This document shows positions 47,531-60,700 of a DNA stretch of 64,000 bases, in pieces (positions within the stretch are counted from its first letter, which is position 1; the number at the start of each line of letters is the position of its first letter). A program made the position numbers and the translations under genes. This DNA is from Prunus persica. Taxonomy: Eukaryota > Streptophyta > Magnoliopsida > Rosales > Rosaceae. The notes below the pieces were generated by a model. The model was not told the DNA's origin, did not search any database, and worked only from the letters and a program-made list of their open reading frames with translations. The stretch is taken from positions 27,821,382 through 27,885,381 of the forward strand of contig NC_034010.1 in assembly GCF_000346465.2 (NCBI RefSeq), in the 5' to 3' direction.

Positions 47531-50500
47531 ATGGCTCTGTTTGGGCTCTCTCTGTTCACTCTGTTTTCTTTGACCCACATTGCTCTGCTTTCAACTCTCT
47601 GTTCCGCTGCAGACCCCATCGTCTCCTATGACTTCCGAGTATCTTACATCACCGCCTCCCCGCTCGGCGTTCCTCAGCGGGTACGCTTCTCATAACGCTC
47701 TCTTTTATTTCATTTGGGCTTACTTTGTTTTTACTGCTGTGTGAGAAAGCGGGCGATTATTGGTTTACATTTTGGCTTGGGATCTATCGGAAATGCCATT
47801 ATAGACCTTTTTTTTTCTTTATGGGTTTTGTATTTAATGTAATTTTTTTTCAGTGAATCCATGGTTTATGTTGTGTGTGGTATTCTATCAGAGTCGAGGG
47901 TTTATGTTGGGGTTTTTCATAAGGGTGCTTATAAGTCATTTTCTATGTGGGGTTTGGGTTTTTCAACGATTTTGTGTTAATTTTCAGTACATATTCATGG
48001 ATATATTTAGTCTGATGAGGAAAATTGGTTGTTCCAAACCCTTCTACGCAAGGGTTTTCCACCCCATTTTGTAATCATTCGTATATTTTTGGCCACGTTT
48101 GGACGAGTGATATAGTTTTTAGGCTTTGTCTTTTATCTTACATGATTAGGAGTTTGAGTCTTTTGAAGTAGATCAAAATTTAACTTGCATTACTTGTTAT
48201 TGTTGGAATTTTTTACTGCAGGTTATAGCAGTTAATGAGAAATTTCCTGGTCCTCCTATCAATGCTACTACAAATAACAATGTTGTTGTTAATGTACACA
48301 ATGAATTGGACGAACATCTCCTCCTTACTTGGTAGGCTTCACCACAACATTCATTTTATTTCATGAAATGGAGCGTTTTTGAGATGCTTGAAATGATTGT
48401 CTATGACAGGTCTGGGATCCAAATGCGGCGCAATTCATGGCAGGATGGTGTTCTTGGCACAAATTGTCCAATCCCTCCTAAATGGAATTGGACTTATCAG
48501 TTTCAAGTTAAGGATCAGATCGGGAGCTTCTTCTACTTCCCATCTTTAAATTTTCAGAGAGCAGCAGGGGGTTTTGGTTCCTTTCATATCAATAACAGGG
48601 AAATTATTGCAATTCCTTTTAATAAGCCTGATGGGGATATCTTCATTACTATTGGTGACTGGTATACACGTAACCACACGGTCGGTATTTGTTGCTGTTT
48701 TGGTTTTTTCATGTGAACAATGAAGGTACAGAAATGACTCCCCCCAACCCCCTTTCTCTTTTTCTAGGCACTGAGAACTGCTCTTGATGCTGGAAAAGAC
48801 CTCGGGATGCCAGATGGAGTTCTTATCAATGGGAAAGGGCCTTATCAATATAACAATACCCTTGTACCTGATGGGATTCAGTTTGAAACCATCAACGTTG
48901 ATCCAGGTATTTTTTTCAGCCTCCTTTCTAATATTCACTTTGTTTGCACAGGTTGTCTAGTTTCTGATCATTTGAGTAGATAAATGTCGATTCCTTTGTT
49001 GTTATAGCTTTGTTTCCTCTTTGTATGATATCATTATAAGTATGATTATTTGTTAATAACTCCATTCTACTATCATGGAGCTTAATTATTTCATTTGATT
49101 TGGTTCAGAATGCCCCAAGTAATTTCAGTTTCCATAGCTGTGCCTATGAAGCAAATTTCTGCGCCTCTAAATAACACTAAATTCAAATTAGGATTGTGCT
49201 AGGACATCTCATTCCTGTGGTGCAATATTCTTAAATCTGTTATGTGTGTTGCATTTCTCTTGGAAAATTGTTTCACATGACATTCTACTTTGCAGGAAAG
49301 ACTTATCGATTACGTGTGCACAATGTTGGTATTTCAACAAGTTTGAACTTCAGAATTCAGAGTCACAATCTGCTTCTAGCCGAAACAGAGGGGCATTATA
49401 CAATGCAACAAAACTATACAAACTTTGATATTCATGTAGGACAGTCATATTCATTTCTTATTACCACGGATCAGAATGCCAGTAGTGACTACTACATTGT
49501 TGCAAGTGCAAGGTTTGTAAATGAGTCACTTTGGCAAAGGGTTACTGGTGTTGCTGTCTTACACTATTCCAACTCTAAAGGTCCAGCAAGTGGTACTCTC
49601 CCTGACCCTCCCAATGATGTTTATGACAAGACATGGTCGATGAACCAGGCATTGAGTATCAGGTTTTTTTTTCCTTCGGATTATGCTTATTCAAGAGGTT
49701 GATTTATTGTAACATTTCTTGTGGTAGTGAGATGTTAACAGTTTGCTTATGAGGAGTCATCAGTTCTCTTATATAGAAAAGAATAGAACAGAGATATCGA
49801 CTTAAACCGTTTTCGTGCATGCATATTTTGGATTTCCACATCCTTTCCCCTATTTTGTTCAGCTTTAGGCGAGTCTGAGAATATTTGTTACTAGTGCACT
49901 TCACTCGAGAGTATTTGTTACTAGTTCACTTCTCTCAAGTCTTTGGTTTTGTTATTGTCAGGCAAAATGGATCTGCAAGTGGAGCTCGCCCTAATCCTCA
50001 GGGATCATTTCACTACGGTTCAATTAATATCACCGATACATACGTGTTAAAGACAGTGCCACCACAGATAATCAATGGGAAACTGCGAGCTACACTAAAT
50101 GGCATCTCATTTTCCAATCTTACTACACCAATCAGGCTTGCTGATCAGCATAAAGTTAGAGGAGCCTATAAGCTTGATTTCCCCAATAAGCCACTAAATA
50201 GATCCCTCCGAAACGACATATCTGTTATCAATGCTACATATAAGGGTTTTATTGAAATCATTTTCCAGAACAATGACACCACAGTGCAGAGTTTTCATTT
50301 GGATGGATATTCCTTTTTTTTGGTTGGGTAAGTTTTATTTTCATTGAAATTGCTTTATATCATTCACTTTAAAAACATGGGTGTTTAGAGAATCTGATTT
50401 GTTGTGTACAGGATGGATTATGGTGAGTGGACTGAAGACAGCAGAAATAGATACAATAAGTGGGATGGAATCTCTCGCTGCACTGCACAGGTTTGTCTTC

Positions 50501-51187
50501 TTATTGGAGCATCTGTTTTTCTTACCCCCAAAAGGGAAAAAAATTTCTGTGGAATAAGCCTATATGAATATGATGTTGTGTTACAACTTACAATATGGAT
50601 GCTTAGATGTTGATTGAGGTTGCTATTGTCTCTCTTGTGACAGTTTTAGATTGTGATTTTTTGAAACGAATGGCCACATATCTATTATCCTGGATCGTCT
50701 TATTGTTCATGCGTTGGTGTTATGAAGTTATGAGGATGACTTTGCAATGCTTGTTTTTTATATATCTTGCATTAAGTGCTTCTCTTTTGCGAATGTGTAG
50801 GTTTTCTCTGGTGCATGGACGGCAGTGCTCGTCTCGCTTGACAACCCTGGGGCATGGAATCTTAGATCACAAAACCTTGATAGATGGTATCTGGGCCAAG
50901 AGACATATTTGAGAATTGTGAATCCAGAGGAGAATGGCGAAACGGAGTTTAGTGTGCCCGATAATGTTCTGTATTGTGGTGCCCTAGCCTACATGCAGAA
51001 GTATGCTAACAATGCCATTAACTCATTCTCCCCCTCTCTCTCTCTAGATGAATGTTTTCATTCTAACTTTTCCTTCTTTGGCATCTTCAGGGAACAGAAG
51101 CACTCTTCTGCAACACCAATTTCCGGAGGAAATATCAAGCTCTTCTCCCTGCTAATGGCATTCTTCGCTTTGGTTTTGTACTTTTAG
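47531..51187 (+). CDS. SKS2: SKU5-similar GPI-anchored multicopper-oxidase-like protein
   Basis: Nine exons: 47531-47680, 48222-48331, 48410-48680, 48768-48906, 49296-49662, 49962-50327, 50412-50490, 50801-51000, 51091-51187; phases close to 592 residues. A signal peptide (to about residue 26) precedes three cupredoxin domains. A hydrophobic C-terminus (IKLFSLLMAFFALVLYF) after a Ser/Gly-rich stretch fits a GPI-anchor signal, as in SKU5, SKS1 and SKS2. The first copper site reads TWSGIQMRRNSWQDG, lacking the HWH of ascorbate oxidase, and the C-terminal HCH ligands are absent, so oxidase activity is unlikely; this loss is normal for the family. SKU5 acts at the cell surface and wall in directional growth. 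From memory SKS2 is At5g51480, just beyond TPPA, and SKS1 (At4g25240) is beside RIN2. SKS1 versus SKS2 is undecided. Confidence 0.95.
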
Positions 51188-51704
51188 ATGATGAATTTAT
51201 TGGTGGCTGTTGAGAGGTCCTATGGTTCCAAGCAGCGGCAGCATTTTCCTGCTGAATTGCTGGGGGGTTCCAATACATATCTTAGAGTTTAGGTGTGCAA
51301 ATCAAGTCAATCGTGGTACATTTTTTTTTTTCGTGGTTTTAGTGACATTTGCTTCTTTTTTTGAATTTTGTGGAAGCAATACACATACAGTACCGTGTAA
51401 TAGGTTTTTTCCTGATCCAACATTCTTTTGTGCGTTTGTGTACTCATGATGATGATTATTAACCCATTCTCAATCAATCAATCCGATACCATTTGACTTC
51501 CTTTAAACTCAACTTGGGATGCTTTTGATGTCGATTTCTTATCATTATTTTTGGGTATATAGATAAGTACAAGAATTCTATAGTGTGGGCCTTATATATG
51601 TCCTTAGTTGAGACTCTATATCTTAATCGTTGGATCAAATTGGATAGCCTTTTGTTCAAATTCGTTAGCCTGATCTAACTATTAAGAGATAGGACCTCAC
51701 CTAA
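51188..51704. other. SKS 3' region and spacer
   Basis: Presumed 3' UTR to about 51460, then AT-rich sequence up to the MITE. No other feature. Confidence 0.4.
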
Positions 51705-52109
51705 GAGCATCTACATCATGTTCTCTATTTTTTGGTTAAAATTTAGCTAAAAATATATAAAAGTTATTTTAGGAGCTCCTTATAAAATTTAAACTTTAAT
51801 TGTGCTCTCTAGTTTAGGGAGTCATAAATGCTATAACTCTTTTTTAATTGGTCAATCTCTATTAAAAAATAATATAAAAAATAGTTAACATTAATTAAAA
51901 GTTTGAAATACTCATTAAATAAAATAGCATTAAATTATAGGGACCTATTAAGAGTTTTTTTTTTTTTTTTTCTTTCCTCAGATTAAGGAGCTCCTAGAGG
52001 TCTCCCTATTTTAGGAGGTGGATAAGGAGCATGGTTGGAGTTGTATTTTTCCAATTCCTCCTTAAAATTTGTCTAAAAATGTGGTTTAAGAAGCCTATTG
52101 TAGATGCTC
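51705..52109. mobile_element. PIF/Harbinger-like (Tourist) MITE, 405 bp
   Basis: Terminal inverted repeats begin GAGCATCTACA and end TGTAGATGCTC, flanked by TAA on both sides (51702-51704 and 52110-52112), the 3-bp TWA target duplication of PIF/Harbinger elements. The inverted similarity continues inward with divergence (AAATTTAGCTAAAAAT versus AATTTGTCTAAAAATG). AT-rich interior without coding frame. Confidence 0.75.
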
Positions 52110-52785
52110 TAAGGGCCATGTATAAGACCCTCACTATAGAACGACTCTAGATAAGTGTTTCTTTAAATTTTGCTATGATTAGACCGGCCCTAGAGTTTCA
52201 TGAAGCTTTTAGGCCCGTTGGTGCCCCATATACAATCAAAATTTGCACCCCAATATGTGAGGCTATAATTTGCACCCTCAATAACAGGGGCTTATTCAGA
52301 CCCAAAATTAAACAAGGGCTTACGAGTGAGCCCTTAATACTCATCTAATCAATGGAAATGTTATTAGTAGACGGCTAGATTGAATCCCTCACTACTATAA
52401 CTCCTCATTATAGAAGTTTGCCTCCACCTATGATCCATAAATTTGATGAGACGCAGATCAAATAAATTTTACAATATGATCAAGGACACCTGCAAAAGCA
52501 TGCCTAGGGGTGGGCACCGAATATAGAAAGGGTTGAATTTGTGGGTTTGATTGAAGAACATGATAGCATGAGTCACATGGTGTGCTTGTTTATTATTATG
52601 CGTACTTATGATTACATTGATATCTTCCTTCTCCCGCAAACAACAATTTGAGATAAATTAATGCATTAAACCTTAATTATCAATCATAATTACCTCTCTA
52701 AAATACCATTTTGTTCATGTCATGCCTATGGCAACATTCACTTCTTGGTCATAATTTTTTTTTTCCATCCCAAGCCTCTACATAT
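52110..52785. other. Non-coding spacer between two MITE-like elements
   Basis: AT-rich, no supported gene. Confidence 0.4.
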
Positions 52786-53486
52786 AGCTATCGTGCATTT
52801 ACTTGCATTTTGCTACATCCTAATAATCTAATTGCTTAAAACATGCCACATCATCAAGCTTGAGTTTTTTTTTTTAAACTCACGTTTTATGCCTTCAATT
52901 TTGAGCGTCTTGCCTAGTTTGAGTGTATTTCTTCTGATTGTTTATCGTACGTCTTTCTCCTTTCTTTGTAATTCAGCGAATTAATGTTGCCCATTGTTGG
53001 GAGAGTTTCATTTCCAATAAGGCAAAACTAGTTTTTCTATTCTTCTTTTCCTTTTTTCTTTGCACATATTTTTTTTCCTTCCTCTTTGAAAGATACCAAC
53101 ACAAGGTTTTGCTTATCAGTGGAGGAAGAAGAAGTTAGCTAATCACTCTTTCTTCCCAAAAGGCGAAGGGAAAAAAATATGTGAACTGGAAGAAGAAAAA
53201 AAAAATCTAATTTTACTTGATTGGTTGGGAATTTAATTTTTTTTGCAAACATGGGAGTTTTTCCATTACATGACAAAGCAGTAACTCAACCCAGGTGAAG
53301 ACGCTCAAGGCATGAAGGCAGAAAAAAAAATAAAAAAATTTAGAGCATTAATGTTAGTTCAACGTCAATTTAGAAAGAAAAAAGACTTAAAGCTTGATGA
53401 TGTGGCATCTCTTAAGCATTTAGATTATTAAGATGATTTGGATGTAATGAAATGTGGGTAAATGCACAATAACTAAATGCAAAAGC
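52786..53486. mobile_element. Long-inverted-repeat element (Mutator-type MITE candidate), ~700 bp
   Basis: The left arm (about 52786-52924) and right arm (about 53284-53486) are inverted, diverged copies. Shared blocks are TGTGCATTTAC-like ends, AATAATCTAA.TGCTTAA, TGCCACATCATCAAGCTT and TTGAGCGTCTT. The core is A/T-rich and non-coding. Arms longer than 130 bp suggest a Mutator-like MITE, but no 9-bp target duplication could be fixed, so the exact ends are uncertain. Confidence 0.6.
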
Positions 53487-55050
53487 GCTCGTCCTCTTAA
53501 TTAACTTCTCCCTAGTTTGCTGCTCTCTTGGTCCATGAGCATGCCTAATGAATATGTCGCTGGCTCCATAACTTTAATTGATTGCTTAAAATTGAAAGGG
53601 ACTTTGAATTAAGCTTGACTTGTCCACAAGCAAATCCAAATAGTCTATAATTTATATTTATCCCACTCATTATTATATATAGCAAGTCAATGTTCTCAAT
53701 CGAATTTCACTTCCAACCTTTTATTGGTTTCTCTCCAAAATTCAAAGTTGGTGCTGATTGCCTTCACCATATCCCTCACTGCAACTTCAACTGCAACATC
53801 TCCATCTTGGAAACTCGGAGCACGTTCATGTGTTTGGTAGTTACCATACCTTATATATTCAGCTTCATCATGATTAAGTGCCGCCGCCATAGGTTAGTAA
53901 TTATTCAAGTATTTTTCTTTTTATTTTTTTCAACAAATTCAGCATGACATTCTGCTACTATCAATCTGGAAATAGTAGCGTGTTTTTGGTTTTCAAGTTG
54001 GAAATAGATTTTTTTTTTTTTTTTGAACGCTTCATGGTGCCAATATATAACAGAAGGGGTATAAAATTGCTCAACTTTTCTTTGCTAATAGCTTTAGATT
54101 GAAACTTAACCTATTTAAATAGTTGATACAGTGAAATTTTCACTTGGTTTTTCCTCATCCTATATCTATATCATCAGGCCACGTCTTTACGTCGATTTGT
54201 CCTATTTTTTTTTTACTCTGAGTGAGAACCAATCTAAGCATAGTACTCTGCCAGCACATAAAACCTACTTTCAAGTTGGTGCCAAAAATATATGTATGGA
54301 ACTCTTGCTGATTGAAGTATACCATATACTTGCCTTCCACGCTTTGAAAAGATTAATGATATGCATAACTGCATTTGCCAAGCTTTGCAGCAAAGCAATA
54401 TTCATGTTGCTGATATAGGTCGGCTTAATCACATCATTCTCTCTTCTTTATTAGTTGGGAGATTAAAGAAGTAGAACCATTCTATATAGATAGGCAGAAA
54501 CTGTGAAATATATTATTGAAAAGAATAAGATAAAACTATCGATCGTAATCTTCTATGTAATGTAATATTTCAATCAGCTGACAGCCTGACATATACAAAC
54601 ATTTCTACAAATCGATATCCACCACCTGGTCGAGTTCTTTAATTAGCAGCCTACATGGCATGCAATAATCAACGCTTCAACTTCATTTCTTGCAGCAAAC
54701 TCAGCTCCACAGTCCACCTGTTAATCCATCTTAGAAGAAGCTGACTAGAGTGTTGGTGGACTTAACTTACTACATACTAGAACAGACAAGAAAGTTGAGG
54801 GCTTAATTAAGTTACAATCATGATGTCGTTTTATTATGTACAGGGAATTTTTGAGTTCAACAACCTCCTCCACCTTCCCTTTTATATATGGACTTAAAAC
54901 CTATGATCAGTATATACTACTAAAATAATTAATTTCAAGGTGTCACTTCCATACTTCGATTCGATTAGACAACTACTGGTTGTCGTTTACTTGTATCTGA
55001 ATGTCATTATATAAACATATAGACATTATCAATAGGGCATATATATAATC
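53487..55050. other. Intergenic, NAC 3' side
   Basis: AT-rich DNA with scattered short frames; nothing supported. The last few hundred bases are likely the NAC 3' UTR. Confidence 0.4.
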
Positions 55051-56265
55051 TCATGAGTAGCTATTTCCCTTATTAGAAGCATCATCCTGGCTGAGCTGTG
55101 AAGCTACAAACTTGTCAAGCATTCGCCAATCGGTCAGTTGATCTACGGCTTGCTGATGATCATCATTACTGTTATTACCATAGACTGCTCCATGAAAGTT
55201 TTGATCTTGATCCGACGGCTGAAAAGTGCAAGCGTGGTTTATGTCAATACTATATGCATGAGCTGCCATGGAGTTGGAGCTGCTTACACCTGTGGCTGAA
55301 GATTGGAGTAGTTTTGGGCTCCCCAGAAGGGGGAGCTGGAAGAAGTGCTCATGGGGAACCTGGAAAGCTGGCAAGTGATCCAGCTCTTTCTTGCAAGGGT
55401 AAGGAAGGTGGTGGTATGGTGCCATATTAATGTTGGAGTTTGAGTTTTGGTTTGGTGAGTCCAAGTCCGGCATGAAGGAGACTTGGTCATCATACCAACA
55501 TGGTGACTCATGTTCACTCATTTTAATTCTCATGCTTGCAATTTTTTTCTTGAAAACCCTACACACAACCCAGCCTTCTTCCTGCTTCAATTGCAAAAGA
55601 AATCGAGTTTGAATGCAGTGTAATAAGAAGAATCAAACTATTTGTTCTATCTCAACCGACACGCTCTATGATCAGTTGAAATGGTACAAATAATAGCCTC
55701 TACATAATGCAAGAAAGTCGTACGTAATATCAGTGAATTAAGTTCTTACCTGTGGAGTTCCATTTTCATCGGTTTCAAGACGGTATTCGTGCATAATCCA
55801 ATCTGACTTTTGTCCATTTGGGGCTCGCCCTTTATAGAATACTAAGGTCTTCCTCATGCCAATTAAGTCATGCTTTGAGTAAATGGCCTTGTCTCTACCT
55901 GTGGCTTTCCAGAAGCCTGCAGCGGTGGCTCTATTTGTTCGAGTTCCAGTGGGATACTTCTTGTCTTTGTGGCTAAAAAAGTACCATTCGTTTTGCTCTT
56001 CTGTCCCTATTCTGCATAATTCTGTATGTCCAAATTCATGTAAGTCATATTAGTATGCATTCTTGTGAACTGACTCCGATATACTGGTTGTGAGAGTATA
56101 CATACCTTGAAGATCCCATGGCTCAATTTTATAGAGGTCTACATCTTTGATAACATCAAGGTCAATCCTTCTTGAACTAACCTTTTTCCTGAGGTAGTAA
56201 TCAACAAGTTCTTCATCCGTTGGATGGAATCGGAAACCAGGAGGAACATGTGAAAAAGTATTCAT
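55051..56265 (-). CDS. VND6: VND-type NAC transcription factor
   Basis: Three exons on the minus strand: 56265-56106, 56021-55750 and 55581-55051; phases close to 320 residues. The start is [20 protein letters not shown], the conserved VND/NST beginning; the frame is open for 34 more codons upstream but that part is not NAC-like. The NAC domain covers about residues 8-160, with all five subdomains and [10 protein letters not shown] for DNA binding, ending [13 protein letters not shown]. The activation region has [16 protein letters not shown] and ends [16 protein letters not shown], as in VND4/5/6. These factors switch on xylem vessel differentiation and secondary-wall genes. Neighbours point both ways: BAG7 in the window favours VND6, the invertase favours VND4/VND5, so this may represent the ancestor of that clade. 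The 3' part is shorter than I recall for VND6 (~348). Confidence 0.95.
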
Positions 56266-57502
56266 ATTATCCAGCTTAGCTTCTTGTTCTTCAGTCCTGA
56301 TTATATATAGGAATGCGTGTAAGGGTTCAATCAAGTGGAATTGTCTAACACAACTCTTCATCAACATATATATATGTAATCACCTCCATTAATTTGATTT
56401 TAGTTAAGTTCAACTCTAACCAAATGTGAATGTCTGCATGTCAAACCTGTCTCTAGCTTCAAAGTTCAATGTCATACAAGGAAAGAACATATATACGTTC
56501 AGACTAATATGCACATTATATGATTGAACTTTTCTTATACACACCACAATTAAATCTTTGGCATTCGTAAAATTGGAAAAAGGTGAAGAAGAAAAACGTT
56601 TTGACATTATATACTAATCTGTACTTCATATTGCACTCAAAGGCCTTTATGTAATTGGAGAAGAAGCCTGTAATAAAGTTCAAAACTTTCATATTGCATG
56701 CACTACACAAATTTATTTTGCATGAGTAATTAATGAATGATGACTGATTCTTTTTGGTTATATAAACAAAATGAGCTCTGATGACTGAGATTGTTTCAAG
56801 TTCCTGAAACTTAATTAATTTTTTTAATTAATTAAAAAACTATTTGCCCTAATTAATGTGGGAAAATATCCATTGTGAAGGTGATAATGAAAAGTAGTAT
56901 TTAATCATGAATATTCAATGAGTTGAACGAACTCGTGAAGAAAAGGGGATTCTTTTTGGGGAGTTCTATACCACAGAACAAATTTCACAATACATAACAT
57001 GTGGGAGAAAACTTTTCCTGGATGATGATTAATATTATTATGCTTGTGATATGATCAATCTTTGTACGGTCTCACGATGATATCAAAACCAGCATATGCC
57101 ATTCGATTACTACCATTAGTACATGAAAAATACAAATTAATGATCTCCAATTATGATCAGATGCCACTTGTATTCTTCTCATATGATTTTTAATCACTGG
57201 AATTATAGAACATCATTAAAAAGAAACCAAAAAGACAAGAGCTGATCTTTTCCCTTAAATTGTACGTTAGTGTTGGTATCTTTGATAGGTTTACAAGGTC
57301 AATGAGAAGTCCAGATTATGTATAAGGGAAAGTAAAATCTTTTGAGATGGTTGATGAAGAACAAGCTCCTACGCTTAGCTAACCCACCCCTTAACTTCAA
57401 GATCCATATAATATTGAAAATATATATATCCCACAACAAGTATTCAACCCATGAACACATCGAAGAGCAACGAAGCAGAATTTCATGAAGCGATGAATAT
57501 TC

Positions 57503-57573
<71 letters not shown>

Positions 57574-58320
57574 AGATAAGCAACAAAATCTCGAGCTTTG
57601 CAATCCCACACAGATCTGATCGGTTATATTTCAGGCAAGCTAACTTCACTTGTTTGCTATATGATGTGCTTCTCAAACCCTCACTACGCCAAAGTATGAG
57701 ACAAGGAAACAAATTCAAACAGCAAGACAGAACATGTAAACACAGTGACACATATATATATATATAAGAATATGAGCACTGCAACCCTAGGGAGTTGAAC
57801 ACCAACTTGTTCTCCAGTCAAAACTGCTGTGTCGAGTTGTCGGGACTGGATCCTAAGAAATGATGAAAGACAGGCCAAGACAGACGAAAAAGTTGAGGAA
57901 TGGAAGAATAGAGGCCAAGTTGGTTTAAATAAGAAGCTGCAAAACCCTAGAAGTTATAAAAAAGGGGAAAAAATGACGAAGCAAAAGTTAAGTAGCGTCT
58001 TGAGAATGTCTTAAGCACTCGTTGTCTTGTCACTCATTGTCGACATAAGCTAGATTGCTGGGAAAGATTATAGGCGGGAAAAAAGGGTGGCGCAAAATTG
58101 GCTCAAGGAGAGGAAGCAAAGCTCTCTCTGTCTCTACTGCCACCTCTACCCGCAACTGATAGTGATAGAGACCCACCTATTCAAATATTCAATATTTCTC
58201 TTTCTGAGCTAGCCAGGTCTCTCTCTGCCACAGACAAAGAGAAATAGTCTAAGAGAGAGAGAGAGAGATGAGGGAGATGAAGAAGAAGAAGAATAAAAAT
58301 ATCTGAGCTTTATTGGTTGG
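56266..58320. promoter_or_regulatory. NAC upstream region with possible leader exon
   Basis: AT-rich sequence with a GA microsatellite and, near 57.8-58.3 kb, GC-richer, GA-rich DNA that could hold a distal transcription start for the minus-strand NAC gene. No independent gene supported; short frames here are low-complexity. Confidence 0.3.
57507..57568. repeat. (GA)n microsatellite
   Basis: About 31 uninterrupted GA units upstream of the NAC gene; long enough to be length-variable. Confidence 0.95.
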
Positions 58321-60559
58321 GATATATTGGTGACGTAATGGAACAGCCAACAGCCAAAAAGTTTCTCAAATGTGGCATGGTGGCCCTAGCTTCAGCTTCA
58401 ACTCTATTCCTAGTCCCTACCCCCATGGCCCCTTCCTTGTTCAACTCTCTTAACTGCAAGGGATATCATATATGATGATGTACTGTGTTCCATGTGAGTC
58501 TGTCCCATGGTTTTCATGGATGTTCTATCAAATTCTCCCGGGGCAAAGACACGTGTAATCCCGATGGATGATCAGACATTGTACTAGGGGATCATTGTGA
58601 ATTTGTGATGGCAGTGTTTGTTTGCACACAACTTAAATTTATAATTAGGTAAATTTAATATGTGCAGTAAGTAACATAAACAGGTGGGTTCAGTTGTATT
58701 AATAATTAGTCCCCATAATTAAAGTAGAAATGAAATGGGTCTAAATTCAGTTTGCAACAATTATGCACGATTCAAGTGTTGTTGAAGAAAATACCTCTCA
58801 CACAAACCCAATAACCATTATGTTTTTTGTGATTATTATCCAACATTAAGAACCCAACAAACATACATTTACATTATGCTTCTCTATTATTAACATGTAC
58901 TTGTTGGCTGCTGCTGATCAACTTTGTTTAACCACAAGTTTAAGGAATTGGTGGTTAAATTAGCAAAAATTACAGCCCTAATCATCCTATAAGTATAAAA
59001 TATTATTAATATTATATTTGAATGCGCTCAACTCAGCAGCTTGCTCGTGACAAATACGTTTCCATTGTCATCATGATACGCGGTTTTCAAATATATCTAC
59101 CTTCTTCTTCATCAGCTGAGTCGACCGTTACGGAGCTCAAGCCCCCGTTCTAACGGCTAACGGGTTTCCACGCCCCATCGTTTGAAAGGCCGCCACACGT
59201 GGCATCGTCCTGGTGATTAACGTTGTATCTATAGTCTTTATTATCCTTCGCTGCGAGTTAGTTAGCTTTGCACGAGTGGTTCGCGCGAAAAGTGTGGGCC
59301 CACTAACCGACGTTTAACATCCCAAAAGTGACACTCCTCCAAATTGGCTTCATTGACCGAGAGGCTTGAGCCCAGCCGCGTCTCAGCCGATCAGGGAGTG
59401 TTGAGGAAGATTTGTTCGGATCACTAAAGCACCGCATGTATGGTGTGGTGGTGGAATGCGGGACCCACAAGAGAGGGAATGATGGCCCGGACGGCTTGCG
59501 ATGGATCCGGCGTGGGCTAGCCACTATCATTGAGCTCGCAAGTTGAGGAAGGGAGGGAGGGAGAGAGGGGAGGTGTCTTTTGCTGGTTTGCGTCTGTGGG
59601 TCCCCCACCTGTGGTCCCTTGTTGGGCCCGCCAGAATGTCCCAAAACAGGGCCGACTAGGCCCTACAAGTAGGTTTTAGGAATGAGCCCACTTCTTCTCA
59701 CTCGGACTCAGCAGTCAGTATCCGCTTCCATCGACAGGCAGCCCAAAAGCATGGGAAAATTAAGATCAACAACGTGCGTCCATTAGCTCTGGTCAGGTTA
59801 GCGTATGAGAAATTATCGTATGATACTTTAATATAGTCACGATATAATATGGATGGAGAGTAGGGTTGATAAATTCCCATTTTAAGAATATAACTTCAAT
59901 AAATATTCACTTGAATTATAATACGTATGCCAATTATACCACATATACAAGTAATGCGTGGACCTTGCTCTGGTATCACATTATAATTACTCAGGTGTAG
60001 CGACCAAGAAATTAGTGTATGATTTTGGTCTTTACAAAAAAAAGAAAAGACAATGTGTAGGTGTTTAATTTTTGTATGTATATATGTATTGTAGGTCCCA
60101 TAATTTTCATGATGACGGATATGAAACATCATTGTTCCCGTCCGAACGTTTTGGGTGGGTGGACGGTAGGACTCCGTTGTTACATTGACGTGTCGTCATT
60201 TGGGTGGATCGACTTCGCCGCAACCAATAAGGATGCGGCTTCCCTAATACTCATTGGGCCCCACCCAAATGTCACTGTTTTTAATCTAATCATGTATATG
60301 GTGTCCCTACTTCTACTCTCCTCTTCTAGGTCCACACCTCGTAATCGTATCATCTACAGATTTGGAGAATGATTTTTTTTTTCTTTTTCTTTATCGTTTC
60401 TCTTGGGTCCATGAGGTTGTTCTGTTTCCTAAACTAATTTGTAAAGATAATATTGCCAAAAGAACTCTTTTTTCTCTACAAAAAAAAAAAACAAAAAAAA
60501 GCCATTCCAATGTCAACTAAATTAACTTTTTCATTAAGTGTTTAATCCTATTTTGAAAA
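58321..60559. other. Intergenic, partly GC-rich
   Basis: 59.1-59.7 kb is notably GC-rich with an ACACGTGGC G-box-like site near 59195 and a GA-rich tract. A 113-residue minus frame (59303-59644) shows only Pro/Ser-rich sequence and no domain; I do not call it a gene. Confidence 0.35.
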
Positions 60560-60700
60560 GGACCCGCTAGTATGGTGGTTTGGAACAATTGATCTTTCAG
60601 GAAAAGTCCTTGGTTCGAGTCTTAGCGTCTGTATAATGTGTGTGAATTTAATATATTACCGGCCATCTTAATAGAAAATATATGCAAAAAAATCCTATTT
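60560..60700 (+). mobile_element. tRNA-derived SINE-like fragment
   Basis: An A-box-like CTAGTATGGTGGTTTGG (60567-60583) and a B-box-like TGGTTCGAGTCT (60611-60622) in tRNA spacing, then a non-tRNA body. Acceptor-stem pairing is not evident, so it is not a tRNA gene. Confidence 0.45.

Noticed and set aside
56266..56367. 34-codon upstream extension of the NAC frame
   Set aside because: Not similar to NAC proteins; [13 protein letters not shown] at 56265 is the conserved VND/NST start.
59303..59644. 113-residue minus frame in GC-rich DNA
   Set aside because: Pro/Ser-rich, no domain, no splice or promoter support; GC-rich intergenic DNA gives long frames by chance.
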